Below are positions 49,646 through 57,889 of a DNA stretch of 64,000 nucleotides, one piece after another. The position numbers were made by a program, and so were the translations under genes. Origin of the DNA: Clostridia bacterium (GTDB lineage: Bacteria; Bacillota; Clostridia; Christensenellales; Aristaeellaceae); the NCBI GenBank assembly GCA_017410455.1, contig JAFQQT010000043.1, positions 1 to 64,000 on the forward strand. Direction: 5' to 3'. Under the pieces are notes generated by a model, which did not search any database, was not told the DNA's origin, and worked only from the letters and a program-made list of their open reading frames with translations. Position 1 is the first letter of the stretch. Each line of letters opens with the position of its first letter.

Positions 49646-50419
49646 TTATTGCCCCACCCGCACATACTCCACCACGCCCTCGGCCACAGCCTCTGCCAGC
49701 CGGGCCTGATAATCGCTGTCCAGCAGCAGCTTTTCCTCGGCGGCGTTGGAGATGAAGCCGCACTCCACCAGCACCGAGGGCACGTCCAGCTGCAGGATGA
49801 AGTAGTCCCCCGGCAGGGCGGCGCGCTCCTTGGCGGGCTGCAGCTCCGCGATCAGCGCGGCCTGGATGCACCCGGCCAGCAGCCGCCCGCTGTCGCTGCC
49901 CTCGCGGTAGAACACCTGGGGCCCGGATTCGGCGCGGCTGCGGTACTCGTTCATGTGGATGGAGATGACCATGTCCGCGCCGCCCTGCACGGCCATATCG
50001 ATGCGCGCCTGCATGTCCTGCCGTTTCATGGTCAGCCCGGCGGGACGGGGGGTGCTGGTCAGATCCACGTCCTCCCGGCGGGTCATCAGCACGGTGGCGC
50101 CGCGCCGGGTGAGGGCCTCCTCGACTTTCAGGGCCACGGACAGGTTCAGCTCCTTCTCCCATGTGCCGCTGTCCCGGGCGCGGGCGCCGCCGTCGTAGCC
50201 GCCGTGACCGGGGTCGATGAGGATGGTCAGCCCGGAGAGCGGCCCCGTCGGCGCGGGGGATGCGGTGGCGGCGGCTCCGGTGGAGGCCTCCGGCGCAAGG
50301 GATGCCCTCCGCCAGGCGGATACGGCGGTCAGCCCGCCAAAGAGCACCACCAGCGCCGTGAGCAGCGTGACGCAGCGTTCGGCTACGGGACGGGGGATGG
50401 TCGGTTTCTTCTCGTTCAT
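49646..50419 (-). CDS. cwlD: N-acetylmuramoyl-L-alanine amidase, CwlD type (Amidase_3)
   Basis: 257 residues. One N-terminal membrane segment or uncleaved signal (CVTLLTALVVLFGGLTAVSAW), a Thr/Ala linker, then the Amidase_3 domain: zinc ligands in LIDPGHGGYDGG (His), WEKELNLS (Glu) and ISIHMNEY (His), and the catalytic Glu in VLVECGFISN. CwlD removes peptide side chains from muramic acid, the first step in making muramic lactam in spore cortex, so it supports a spore-forming host. The distant relation to other amidases means a vegetative wall role is possible. It lies next to a DnaA-box cluster. Confidence 0.9.
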   Translation of the reverse strand: MNEKKPTIPRPVAERCVTLLTALVVLFGGLTAVSAWRRASLAPEASTGAAATASPAPTGPLSGLTILIDPGHGGYDGGARARDSGTWEKELNLSVALKVEEALTRRGATVLMTRREDVDLTSTPRPAGLTMKRQDMQARIDMAVQGGADMVISIHMNEYRSRAESGPQVFYREGSDSGRLLAGCIQAALIAELQPAKERAALPGDYFILQLDVPSVLVECGFISNAAEEKLLLDSDYQARLAEAVAEGVVEYVRVGQ

Positions 50420-50555
50420 GGTTCATACCTCCGCGCTGGAAGGTATGCGCACGGGTGCCGGTTCATCCTCCTTTCACGATTGTATACAGTGCTATTCAGT
50501 GTTGCAGCGCATGATGAACGGAGTTGTAAACCGTATTCACAATTGTAAAAACTGG

Positions 50556-50726
50556 TTATGCACAGCCAAAGACGGCCGTCATCCACAGTTTCCACAAGGT
50601 TATCCACAAACCCACAGGCGAATCTTGCGGATATTTCGCGGGGTCGCGGGAAGTTATCCACACTGTCCACAGGTTATCCACAGCATTCATCCACATGTGA
50701 ACAGCTGTGGAAAGCCCTGTGGATAA
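50556..50726. other. DnaA-box cluster, candidate replication origin or DnaA-titration site
   Basis: Within 171 bp: three perfect TTATCCACA on the plus strand (50600-50608, 50654-50662, 50674-50682), one perfect copy on the minus strand (50718-50726), TTATGCACA (50556-50564, fits TTATNCACA), two one-mismatch TCATCCACA (50579-50587, 50687-50695), plus several weaker TTTCCACA/TGTCCACA sites. Chance occurrence of this density is negligible in GC-rich DNA. The sites lie in an otherwise gene-free 760-bp gap (50420-51179). No dnaA, dnaN or rpmH is in the window, and flanking genes point toward the site rather than away, so origin function is likely but not proven. Confidence 0.75.
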
Positions 50727-50892
50727 CTCAAAAAGGCGGAAACCGGATGCGCGGCGGGTCGGAAATGATGCATAAAAATGCACGTTCGCGCATGTTCGGG
50801 CGCGAAAAGCTGTTACAATTGGTCATATCCGGCACCGTGCGGCACAGGAGCGAAAAATTTTCGGAAAAGCGAAAATGGGAATCCCCAAAGAA

Positions 50893-50920
50893 AAACGGGC
50901 CTGCGGTTGCAGACCCGTCA
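50893..50920 (-). repeat. 28-nt hairpin repeat, copy 1 (terminator-like)
   Basis: An ACGGGCCTGC-GGTT-GCAGACCCGT hairpin within a 28-nt sequence that is repeated exactly at 51141-51168. On the minus strand copy 1 is followed by TTTTT, so it can act as a terminator. Confidence 0.85.
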
Positions 50921-51000
50921 GACTGGCAAAAACTTCAGCCCGCTAATTCGCCGTCGGCAGACTGAAATCGTATCCGCCGGGTTTCCCGGCGGGGCGGGGC

Positions 51001-51134
51001 GGTTTCGGCTTCAGCCGAAACCATTCCTTAGATTTTTCACGGCCATCAGCCTTGGCTGACAGTGAAAAATGCCCGCTTCCGCAGAAGCGGAATCTCTTCC
51101 TGCTCTCGAAAAAGTGGTCGCAGCCACTTTTTCG
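51001..51134. repeat. Cluster of hairpins between the two 28-nt repeats
   Basis: GGTTTCGGCT/AGCCGAAACC (51001-51022), ATTTTTCAC (51032-51040) / GTGAAAAAT (51062-51070) with inner TCAGCC/GGCTGA, a palindromic GCTTCCGCAGAAGC (51075-51088), and CGAAAAAGTGG (51107-51117) / CCACTTTTTCG (51124-51134). No coding potential is seen. Whether this is transcribed is unknown. Confidence 0.75.
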
Positions 51135-51140
51135 ACACGC

Positions 51141-51168
51141 AAACGGGCCTGCGGTTGCAGACCCGTCA
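51141..51168 (-). repeat. 28-nt hairpin repeat, copy 2 (terminator-like)
   Basis: Exact copy of 50893-50920, placed 12 bp after the stop of the minus-strand SH3 gene, as expected for its terminator. A short T-run (TTTG) follows on the minus strand. Confidence 0.8.
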
Positions 51169-51179
51169 TGAGAGTGAGT

Positions 51180-51950
51180 TCAGCGTTCCATGTTCGTCAC
51201 GCCCGAGGAGATCCAGCCGTAATCGCCATCGACGCAGATGTAGTACCAGACCTTGCCGGTGTTGCCCACGCGGCTGTCGAGGATCTCGTACCACTGGCCT
51301 TCGCGCACGCCGGTGACGTAGCTGTACTGGGTGCCGGGGCCGGAGCGGACGTTGGCGGTGCTGGCGATGATCATGCACCAGTCGTTGCCAGAGGGCGTGG
51401 CGTTGGGGTAGGTGTCCTCGCCATAGTACTTCCAGCCGCCGGCGAGCATGTCGATGGGCACCCAGACGCGGACGTTTTCGCAGGGCCAGGAGCTGTTGGT
51501 GTCGATGAGGGCGAATTCCTCCTCGACCTCCAGGATGCTGCAGTTGGTTTCCCGGACGAGGTACCAGTCGTCGTAGTAGGCGTGGCCGTAGCCGGGGCCG
51601 TCGTAGCCATAGCCGCTGTCGATCAGGTAGGTGTACTCCAGCACGCGCTCTTCGGGCACGGCGGAGAGGTCGACGTTCAGGCGCTGGGCGCCGGTGTAGG
51701 CGCGGTAGATGCGCCCGCCGGCGGTGAACTCCACCTGCACCCACCAGATGCGGTTCGTCGCGTCCCACACCTTGGTGTGGACGGTGACCTGCTGGCCGGC
51801 GGAGAGGAAGGTGCCGGGCTCGGTGTAGCCGGTGCCGGGGCCGGTGCGGGTGGCCAGGGGCATCTTCGTGGTGGCGGTGGTGGCGGCCAGGGCGGGCGCG
51901 CAGGAAAGCAGCAGGCAGAGCGCGAGCAGCAGGGCGGTGATGCGTTTCAT
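51180..51950 (-). CDS. Secreted SH3-domain protein
   Basis: 256 residues. Signal peptide MKRITALLLALCLLLSCAPALA, then an SH3b unit (TRTGPGTGYTEPGTFLSAGQQVTV...WWVQVEF), a middle Tyr-rich beta region (YTYLIDSGYGYDGPGYGHAYYDDWYLVRETNCSI) and a second SH3b unit (ASTANVRSGPGTQYSYVTGVREGQWYEI...WYYICVDGDYGWI). A wall- or glycan-binding role is likely; no enzyme part. The CAPA stretch in the signal is not a good lipobox. It lies 29 bp after the next secreted-protein gene and may share its transcript. Confidence 0.85.
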   Translation of the reverse strand: MKRITALLLALCLLLSCAPALAATTATTKMPLATRTGPGTGYTEPGTFLSAGQQVTVHTKVWDATNRIWWVQVEFTAGGRIYRAYTGAQRLNVDLSAVPEERVLEYTYLIDSGYGYDGPGYGHAYYDDWYLVRETNCSILEVEEEFALIDTNSSWPCENVRVWVPIDMLAGGWKYYGEDTYPNATPSGNDWCMIIASTANVRSGPGTQYSYVTGVREGQWYEILDSRVGNTGKVWYYICVDGDYGWISSGVTNMER

Positions 51951-51979
51951 GGTGGGGCTCCTTTCGTACAGGGCGGTTG

Positions 51980-52615
51980 TCAGGGCTGGGCGGGCAGTTC
52001 GTCAAGGATGAGCATGCCGTTGCGCCCGCTGGTGGAAACCTGGAAGAGGCGGGTCATGCCGTCGGCGTCGGTGAAGGACAGGCCGTAGGCGGTCATGTCG
52101 CCATAGAAGACGACGCCGGCCACAAAGGGCGTGCCGGGGGTCAGCTCCGGCAGGATGCAGAGGGTCTCGCCCGGGACGGGGCCATCCTCCGTACCTGTAT
52201 CAATGCTGATAAGGTGCACATTTCTCATTGGCGCATGGGCGCGGAAGGCGATCCACGTGGTGAATTCGCTCTCCTCGGCGGCAAAACGGAGGTATTCGCC
52301 CTCCGGCGGGCAGTCCCGGGCGAAGGCGGCGGACACGGGCCAGGCGGCGATCCTTTCGTCCCGCACGTGGGTCAGGTCGATCCAGCCTGCGCCGGACTTC
52401 AGCCGCCCCCACAGGTGGCCTTCGCCGTCGTCCGCCTCCTCGACGATGGTGTACACACCGGCCTCGCGCACGGTGCCGACGCAGAATTCATCGTAGGAAG
52501 GGCCGGAGAAGATCATCTCGTCCGGGCGCGGAACTTTCTGCAGATAGGGAACCTCTGCGAAGGCTGGCAGTGTCAGGATGAGCGCGAGGAACAGGAAGAT
52601 AAGCGTCTTTCTCAT
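51980..52615 (-). CDS. Secreted protein with N-terminal SH3-like domain
   Basis: Start at ATG 52615 (MRKTLIFLFLALILTLPAFA signal peptide) with GGAGA upstream; the frame opens at 52684 without a ribosome site. 211 residues. After the signal, FCVGTVREAGVYTIVEEADDGEGHLWGRLKSGAGWIDL resembles an SH3 unit. The remaining 120 residues (FTTWIAFRAHAPMRNVHLISID to LFQVSTSGRNGMLILDE) form a beta-rich domain I do not recognise. Likely co-transcribed with the SH3 gene downstream. Confidence 0.75.
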   Translation of the reverse strand: MRKTLIFLFLALILTLPAFAEVPYLQKVPRPDEMIFSGPSYDEFCVGTVREAGVYTIVEEADDGEGHLWGRLKSGAGWIDLTHVRDERIAAWPVSAAFARDCPPEGEYLRFAAEESEFTTWIAFRAHAPMRNVHLISIDTGTEDGPVPGETLCILPELTPGTPFVAGVVFYGDMTAYGLSFTDADGMTRLFQVSTSGRNGMLILDELPAQP

Positions 52616-52649
52616 GGGGCAGGTCTCCTTACGACGGCGTGTTCTACAG

Positions 52650-52678
52650 AAAAACCCCGTCGGAAAAGCACGACGGGG
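52650..52678 (-). terminator. Terminator of the AraC-family gene
   Basis: CCCCGTCG (52654-52661) / CGACGGGG (52671-52678); on the minus strand followed by TTTTTC. Confidence 0.88.
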
Positions 52679-52685
52679 CTGCATA

Positions 52686-53591
52686 TCACTTCTTGCCGCT
52701 GCGGGAGCCGCGGATGGTGGCGTCGGGCTTGGCCGCCTGCTTCATGAAGGCGGAAGGGCTGATGCCCACGATGTTCTTGAACTGCTTGGAGAAATGGTAG
52801 GGGTCCTGCATGCCGACCTCGATGCCGGCCTGGCGCACGGTGTGGCCCTCCTCGCGCAGCAGCTCCTTGGCGCGCTCCATCTTGCAGTGCAGGACGTAGC
52901 TGAGCGGCGGCATGCCCACCTCGCTGACAAAGCGCTTGCGGAAGGTCTCCATGGGCATGCGGGAGATGGCAGCCATCTCCGCCAGGGAGAAGTTGTCGCG
53001 GTACTGGTTGGCGCGCAGGGTGTCCACCACCTTGGCGATCTCGTGGGAGAGCATCGCATCCATGGCCACGGGCTGGCCCCAGTGGCTGGCCAGCATGCCA
53101 TACATCAGGTGCTGCAGCTGATAGGTGGCGTCGGCGGTGCCGCTGTGGCGCACCATCACCTGCACGATCTGCTTGGCCAGGTACATCTGGCTGGGCAGCG
53201 CGCCCTGGCGCAGGGGCATGTGCAGGAGCGCGCCCATCTTGCGCACCACCATGGGCGCCAGCGGGCCCTCCAGCGACACCCACACGCAGTGGGCCTGGTC
53301 GGCCACCTCCAGCCGGGCAGCCTTCTCCCCGGCGGGCAGGAAGCAGGTGTCGTTCGCCTTCAGGGGGAGCTCCGTGCCCTCCCAGTGCAGCACCACTTCG
53401 CCCGCCTCCACGGCGAACCACACCCACTGCTCGTGGCTGAGGATGGGGTAGGAGCCGGCGGTGAATGCGGCGGTACCGGCGGCGTGGATCCATGCGCCGC
53501 TGGCCTTGGTCAGGCTGCCGGGCTTGTGCCAGCCTTCGGTGGACAGGGATGGGGCGATGCCCTCGAGTTCTGCAAACAGGTAGGATGCCAT
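52686..53591 (-). CDS. AraC-family transcriptional regulator
   Basis: Start ATG 53591 with AAAGGAGG upstream; the longer frame to 53729 would run through the promoter. 301 residues: N-terminal cupin-type sensor (about 20-150, GEVVLHWEGTELPLKANDTCFLPAG), then the AraC double helix-turn-helix (about 200-295: NFSLAEMAAISRMPMETFRKRFVSEVGMPPLSYVLHCKMERAKELL and IEVGMQDPYHFSKQFKNIVGISPSAFMKQ). Usually such regulators sense a sugar and control transport or degradation genes; the target is not obvious here, as neighbours are not sugar genes. Preceded by a perfect promoter with an inverted repeat in its spacer. Confidence 0.93.
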   Translation of the reverse strand: MASYLFAELEGIAPSLSTEGWHKPGSLTKASGAWIHAAGTAAFTAGSYPILSHEQWVWFAVEAGEVVLHWEGTELPLKANDTCFLPAGEKAARLEVADQAHCVWVSLEGPLAPMVVRKMGALLHMPLRQGALPSQMYLAKQIVQVMVRHSGTADATYQLQHLMYGMLASHWGQPVAMDAMLSHEIAKVVDTLRANQYRDNFSLAEMAAISRMPMETFRKRFVSEVGMPPLSYVLHCKMERAKELLREEGHTVRQAGIEVGMQDPYHFSKQFKNIVGISPSAFMKQAAKPDATIRGSRSGKK

Positions 53592-53636
53592 GGTGAATGC
53601 CTCCTTTGACCAAATCACACATTTTCCATTATGGAC

Positions 53637-53665
53637 ATTATAGTGCCCATACGGCACATTGTCAA
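53637..53665 (-). promoter_or_regulatory. Promoter of the AraC-family gene with operator-like spacer
   Basis: On the minus strand: TTGACA (53665-53660), 17-bp spacer, TATAAT (53642-53637): full consensus. GTGCC (53643-53647) / GGCAC (53653-53657) inside the spacer forms an inverted repeat, placed where a bound protein would block RNA polymerase. Confidence 0.85.
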
Positions 53666-53709
53666 GGCGGTTTACGTCGTTTTGGAGAATTTCGCGGTTG
53701 CTGCGGCAC

Positions 53710-53738
53710 AAAAACGGCTCCCCGCTCAAGGGGAGCCT
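53710..53738 (-). terminator. Terminator of the PAP2 gene
   Basis: GGCTCCCC (53716-53723) / GGGGAGCC (53730-53737); followed on the minus strand by GTTTTTG. Confidence 0.88.
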
Positions 53739-53745
53739 GTCGGCA

Positions 53746-54396
53746 TTAGTGGCAGAGCATGCGGCACACCGCCCGGTACAGCATCACCAGCCCGGCGCTG
53801 AGCAGCGCCCCGCCGATGATATCGCTCAGCCAGTGCACGCCCGAGAGCACGCGCCCGATGACCATGAAGGCTGCGAAGGCTGCAAGCAGCAGGCAGAGCC
53901 ATCGCCGCAGAGCGGTCTGGCGGAGCCGCTCGTGCAGCTGCATCATGGCTGTGGGGATGACGCACAGGGTCATCAGCGTCGTGGAGGAGGGATAGGAGGC
54001 TTCCAGCCGGCCACCGATCAGCACCGGCCGGCGGTTGACCACGTATCCCTCAAAGAGCAGGTACGCCGCGATGACGAGCAGGTAGAACCCGCCCAGGACG
54101 AGGAGGCTGTGATCCACGCGCAGGATGTGTTTCCGGCGGATCCACTGCGCCAGCCCCAGCAGCGCGAAGGCCAGCGCGATCCCCACCGGGATCAGCCCCA
54201 GCCAGTCCGTGAGGGCGTACAGGGGCATGCTCACGCCCGTGAGGCGGTGGAAGCTGCCGTTGAGCGTCGCCAGGCCCACGGTGGAGCCTTCGGGGCCGAT
54301 GGGTTGCACGTCCACATGGCACACGGCGATGGTCCACAGGACGAAGGCGGCGAGCAGGGCCGCGGCGACAGAGAAATTCCGGATCGTTGCTTTCAT
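53746..54396 (-). CDS. PAP2-family membrane phosphatase
   Basis: 216 residues, about six membrane segments. PAP2 signatures: YVVNRRPVL (motif 1), YPSSTTLMTL (motif 2) and VIGRVLSGVHWLSDIIGG (motif 3, with His and Asp). Motif 2 has SST instead of the usual SGH, so the general-acid His is missing; the motif 3 His nucleophile is present. It may hydrolyse undecaprenyl-pyrophosphate or another lipid phosphate, with reduced or altered activity. Followed by a terminator, and separated from the XRE gene by about 100 bp. Confidence 0.87.
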   Translation of the reverse strand: MKATIRNFSVAAALLAAFVLWTIAVCHVDVQPIGPEGSTVGLATLNGSFHRLTGVSMPLYALTDWLGLIPVGIALAFALLGLAQWIRRKHILRVDHSLLVLGGFYLLVIAAYLLFEGYVVNRRPVLIGGRLEASYPSSTTLMTLCVIPTAMMQLHERLRQTALRRWLCLLLAAFAAFMVIGRVLSGVHWLSDIIGGALLSAGLVMLYRAVCRMLCH

Positions 54397-54501
54397 GTTA
54401 TCAACCTTCCTTTGCTGGTTTGGCTTTCGCCTGCAACCATGGTAGGGGAAGGTGGCGGCGATGTAAAGGAACGCGCCGTCACAGGGGCGATACGCTTCGT
54501 A

Positions 54502-55107
54502 TCAGCGCTTTCCGGCGGGGAGAACGGCCTTGATGACCAGGTGCACGAAGAGGAAGATGGCGGCATAGGGCTGCCGGCAGAGGGTGAACAGCAGCACGCC
54601 CGCCGCCGTCAGCGCCAGGGAGCCCCATGCCTTGCAGCGCAGCCAGGCCGGATGGGTGCAGCGCTGCAGCGCGAGGGTCATCAGGCCGGAGAGGATCAGC
54701 GCGACCACGATGGCCAGGAAGGCGGCCATCAGCAGGGGCGATTTGCCCGTGAGCGTCAGCAGGGACGCCGCCTGCACCGCATCGCCGGCCGCCTGCCCGA
54801 AGAAGGGCAGGAACAGCAGCAGCGCCGCGCTGCAGTCGGTCAGGCCGCAGGCGACGTCGCGCATGTGGGTGGTCTGCTGGCGCTTGTCCTCCTCGGCGAG
54901 GGTCAGCAGCTCGCTGCCGGAGAGCAGCTCATCGATGCTGACGGAGAAGTACTGCGCGATGGCCTTCAGGGAGTCGATGTTGGGATAGCCCCGGCCGGAC
55001 TCCCACTTGGATACCGCCGCCCGGGACACGAAGAGGATCCCGGCCAGCTCCTCCTGCGTCAGGCCCCTGCGCCTGCGCAGCTCCTGCAGCTTCTCGTTGA
55101 ATTCCAT
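54502..55107 (-). CDS. XRE-type HTH regulator with membrane segments
   Basis: 201 residues. The N-terminal 65 residues are an XRE helix-turn-helix (NEKLQELRRRRGLTQEELAGILFVSRAAVSKWESGRGYPNIDSLKAIAQYFSVSIDELLSG). The remainder has three or four hydrophobic segments (SAALLLFLPFF, PLLMAAFLAIVVALILSGLMTLAL, ALTAAGVLLFTL). Such membrane-tied XRE regulators are frequent in Clostridia; the signal and targets are unknown. Encoded before the Ste24-type protease gene in the opposite-order minus-strand group. Confidence 0.9.
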   Translation of the reverse strand: MEFNEKLQELRRRRGLTQEELAGILFVSRAAVSKWESGRGYPNIDSLKAIAQYFSVSIDELLSGSELLTLAEEDKRQQTTHMRDVACGLTDCSAALLLFLPFFGQAAGDAVQAASLLTLTGKSPLLMAAFLAIVVALILSGLMTLALQRCTHPAWLRCKAWGSLALTAAGVLLFTLCRQPYAAIFLFVHLVIKAVLPAGKR

Positions 55108-55183
55108 GATGGGCCTCCTTGTGCGATGCGGTATCCCGGGACAGAACGAGCCGCGGCAGAACGCTCTGTCGCGGCCCGGTAAC

Positions 55184-56410
55184 TCACTTCTTCAGCGCCT
55201 TTTCAATGGCCTCGATGCGCTGGCTCAGCGGGGGATGGCTGTACTCCAGCGCCACCAGCACCGGGGAGGGCGCCAGGTGGGCGAAGTTCTCCTTCGCCAG
55301 CTTCTTCAGGCCCGCGGTGAGGTATTTGCCGTAGCCTTCCTTGACGGCCTGCTGGTCGGCGCGGTACTCCGCGTGGCGGCTGTAGGCGTTGGTGAGAAGG
55401 CCCGTCAGCGGCTGCACCAGCCCCAGACCCGCGCCCAGCAGGATGAAGGCGAAGCCGTAGTTCACCGCGTCAAAGCCGAAGGCGGCATGCATGGCGGGCT
55501 CGCGCACGCACAGCCACACGGTGACGGCCATCAGCAGGAGGTTGAGCAGATTGAGGATCTGCTGCTTGAGCACGTCCTTGTGCAGGCCGTGGCCCAGCTC
55601 GTGGGCGAAGACGGCGCAGATCTCATCCGTGGACATGGCGTTCACCAGATTATCGAAGAGCACGATGGACTTGAGCTTCCCGAAGCCGGTGAAGTAGGCG
55701 TTGAGCTTGGTGGTGCGGCGGGAGGCGTCCATCACCTCGATGGCCTTGACCTGATAGCCGTGCTTCGTCAGCAGGGCCATCAGCTTCTCCTTCAGCTCGC
55801 CATCCTCCAGGGGCACGAACTTGTTGCCCATGCGGCTGAAGACGGGGCCATAGAGGAAGGAGATGAGGAGCGTGAAGCAGAAAACCACGCCGGTGAACAG
55901 CAGGATGACCCAGTCGCCCATGGCACCGTGGATGAGCGCCAGCAGGCTCATGAGGATGCCACTGAGGAGGATCCCGATGATGAAGCCGCGGATCTGATCG
56001 ATCACGAAGGTCCTGACCGTGGAGCGGTTGAAGCCATACTTCTGCTCGATGACCATGGTGTCGACCCACTCCAGGCCCACGTTGGCGACGGTCTCCACCA
56101 GCGTCTGGAAGAGCACGACCGCCAGCAGCTGCACATAGATGTTGGCCGGGAAGAGGCTGGCGAAGGCCGCGTGGGCGTCCAGCAGCAGCAGCACCGCCGT
56201 CAGCGCCAGGGACAGCAGGGTCGAGAAGACCTGCAGGCGGTTCTTCTCCGCGCTGTACAGCCGCCAGCGCTGGTAGGTCTCCGCGTCGTAGACGTCGGCG
56301 ACATTCTCGGGGATGGGGTTGGATGCGCTGCGGCGGGACACGATGTGCAGCGCCAGACGGTATGCATGGCCGATGGCCACCAGGATCAGCACGAGCAGCT
56401 TCCAGTTCAT
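55184..56410 (-). CDS. M48-family (Ste24-type) membrane metalloprotease
   Basis: Start ATG 56410 after AAAGGAGG. 408 residues. N-terminal Ste24-like membrane region (about 1-190, including QTLVETVANVGLEWVDTMVIEQKYGFNRST), the zinc motif AVFAHELGHGLHKD (HExxH, about 285), membrane segments after it, and a C-terminal AEYRADQQAVKEGYGKYL with the third zinc ligand Glu. This branch cleaves CAAX-type or other membrane-tethered proteins, or degrades misfolded membrane proteins; the substrate is unknown. Monocistronic, or the first gene of a unit with the XRE gene. Confidence 0.9.
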   Translation of the reverse strand: MNWKLLVLILVAIGHAYRLALHIVSRRSASNPIPENVADVYDAETYQRWRLYSAEKNRLQVFSTLLSLALTAVLLLLDAHAAFASLFPANIYVQLLAVVLFQTLVETVANVGLEWVDTMVIEQKYGFNRSTVRTFVIDQIRGFIIGILLSGILMSLLALIHGAMGDWVILLFTGVVFCFTLLISFLYGPVFSRMGNKFVPLEDGELKEKLMALLTKHGYQVKAIEVMDASRRTTKLNAYFTGFGKLKSIVLFDNLVNAMSTDEICAVFAHELGHGLHKDVLKQQILNLLNLLLMAVTVWLCVREPAMHAAFGFDAVNYGFAFILLGAGLGLVQPLTGLLTNAYSRHAEYRADQQAVKEGYGKYLTAGLKKLAKENFAHLAPSPVLVALEYSHPPLSQRIEAIEKALKK

Positions 56411-56618
56411 GGGGGAACCTCCTTTGTAAGGCGTATTGCGGGGCATGTGTTGAGTATAGCGCGTTTCGGCGGGGGATGCAAGCGGAATCCAGCGAAAAAG
56501 CACAGGCAGGACAAAATCGGGCAGCGTCCTGCGGGCAAGTTCATTCCTGCCCTTGCATCCCGGCGATATCTGTGCTACAATCCGTCAGAACGCACTGATG
56601 ACAGGGAGGTACCTTCCC

Positions 56619-57785
56619 ATGATGATGCTGCTCCTTGCGGTGATCTACGCCGCCTTTATCAGCCTGGGTCTGCCGGACTCGGTGCTGGGCTCCGCCTGGC
56701 CGGTGATGTACGGGCCCATGGGCGTGCCCTTCTCCTGGGCGGGGATCGTATCCACACTGATCTCCGTGGGCACGGTGATCTCCAGCCTCTTTTCCGACCG
56801 GCTGACGCTGAAGCTGGGCCCGGGGCGGGTCACGGCCATCTCCGTCGCGCTGACGGCGGCGGCCCTGCTGGGCTTCTCCTGCTCGACGCAGTTCTGGATG
56901 CTCTGCGTCATCGCCATCCCCTATGGCCTGGGCGCAGGCAGCATCGATGCGGCGCTGAACAACTACGTCGCCCTGCACTACTCCAGCCGCCACATGTCCT
57001 GGCTGCACTGCATGTGGGGCGTCGGCGCCAGCGTCGGCCCGGTCATCATGGGCTGGGTGCTCACCGGCGGCGGGCAGTGGCCCACGGGCTACCGGATCAT
57101 CGCGGCGATGCAGGCGGTGCTGTCGGCCATCATCCTGCTGAGCCTGCCGATGTGGCGCAAGCGCCCCGGCACGGAGGCTGCGGCGGAGGGCGGCGCCCCG
57201 GCGAAGGCCATCCCGCTGACGCAGCTGATCCGCATGCCCGGCGCGCGGGAGGTCATCCTGACCTTCTTCTGCTACTGCGCGCTGGAGTCCACCGCAGGCC
57301 TGTGGGCCAGCACCTACCTCGTGCTGTACCACGGCGTGGCGGAGGATGTGGCGGCCACCTGCGCGAGCCTTTTCTACATCGGCATCACCTTGGGGCGGGC
57401 CATCAACGGCTTCCTCACTGCGAAGTTCAGTGACACGCAGCTGGTGCGCGCCAGCCTTGTGCTGATGGGCGCGGGCGTGCTGGTGCTGCTGCTGCCCCTG
57501 GGGCAGTGGGCTGCCATGGCGGGGATGATCTTCTTCGGCCTGGGCTGCGCGCCGGTGTACCCCTGCATCATCCATGCGACGCCCGCCCGCTTCGGTGCTC
57601 AGAAGTCGCAGGCCTTCATTGGCGTGCAGATGGCGGCAGCCTACCTGGGCACCACCACCATGCCGCCCGTCTTCGGCCTGCTGGGCCGGGGGATCGGCAT
57701 GTGGCTCTTCCCGGTGTTCCTGGCGGTGGGGCTTGGGGTGATGGCGGTCATGCATGAGCGGCTGGTGCGGACGACAGAGGGGTAA
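56619..57785 (+). CDS. Major facilitator superfamily (MFS) transporter
   Basis: Start ATG 56619, eight bases after GGGAGGT. 388 residues with 12 predicted membrane segments. First half: AVIYAAFISLGLPDSVLGSAWPVM, then the MFS loop-2 type sequence SLFSDRLTLKLGPGRVT; second half: EVILTFFCYCALESTAGLWAST, GITLGRAINGFLTAKFSDTQLVR. It resembles sugar or fucose-type permeases (FucP-like: LPDSVLG, ALNNYV) but the substrate is uncertain. Its stop is 140 bp before cinA. Confidence 0.88.
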   Translation: MMMLLLAVIYAAFISLGLPDSVLGSAWPVMYGPMGVPFSWAGIVSTLISVGTVISSLFSDRLTLKLGPGRVTAISVALTAAALLGFSCSTQFWMLCVIAIPYGLGAGSIDAALNNYVALHYSSRHMSWLHCMWGVGASVGPVIMGWVLTGGGQWPTGYRIIAAMQAVLSAIILLSLPMWRKRPGTEAAAEGGAPAKAIPLTQLIRMPGAREVILTFFCYCALESTAGLWASTYLVLYHGVAEDVAATCASLFYIGITLGRAINGFLTAKFSDTQLVRASLVLMGAGVLVLLLPLGQWAAMAGMIFFGLGCAPVYPCIIHATPARFGAQKSQAFIGVQMAAAYLGTTTMPPVFGLLGRGIGMWLFPVFLAVGLGVMAVMHERLVRTTEG

Positions 57786-57889
57786 ACCCGCCTGTTGTAT
57801 CCTGAAACATACCCTGGTGTGCTGGGGTAAATATCGGGAGAGGACGTCCTGTACTGCCTTGGCAGGAAATGCCGCCCTGTATCGCGAAT

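Noticed and set aside
50420-51179. Small genes in the gap after cwlD
   Set aside because: Open frames here run through DnaA boxes and hairpins, have no ribosome sites and no recognisable domains.
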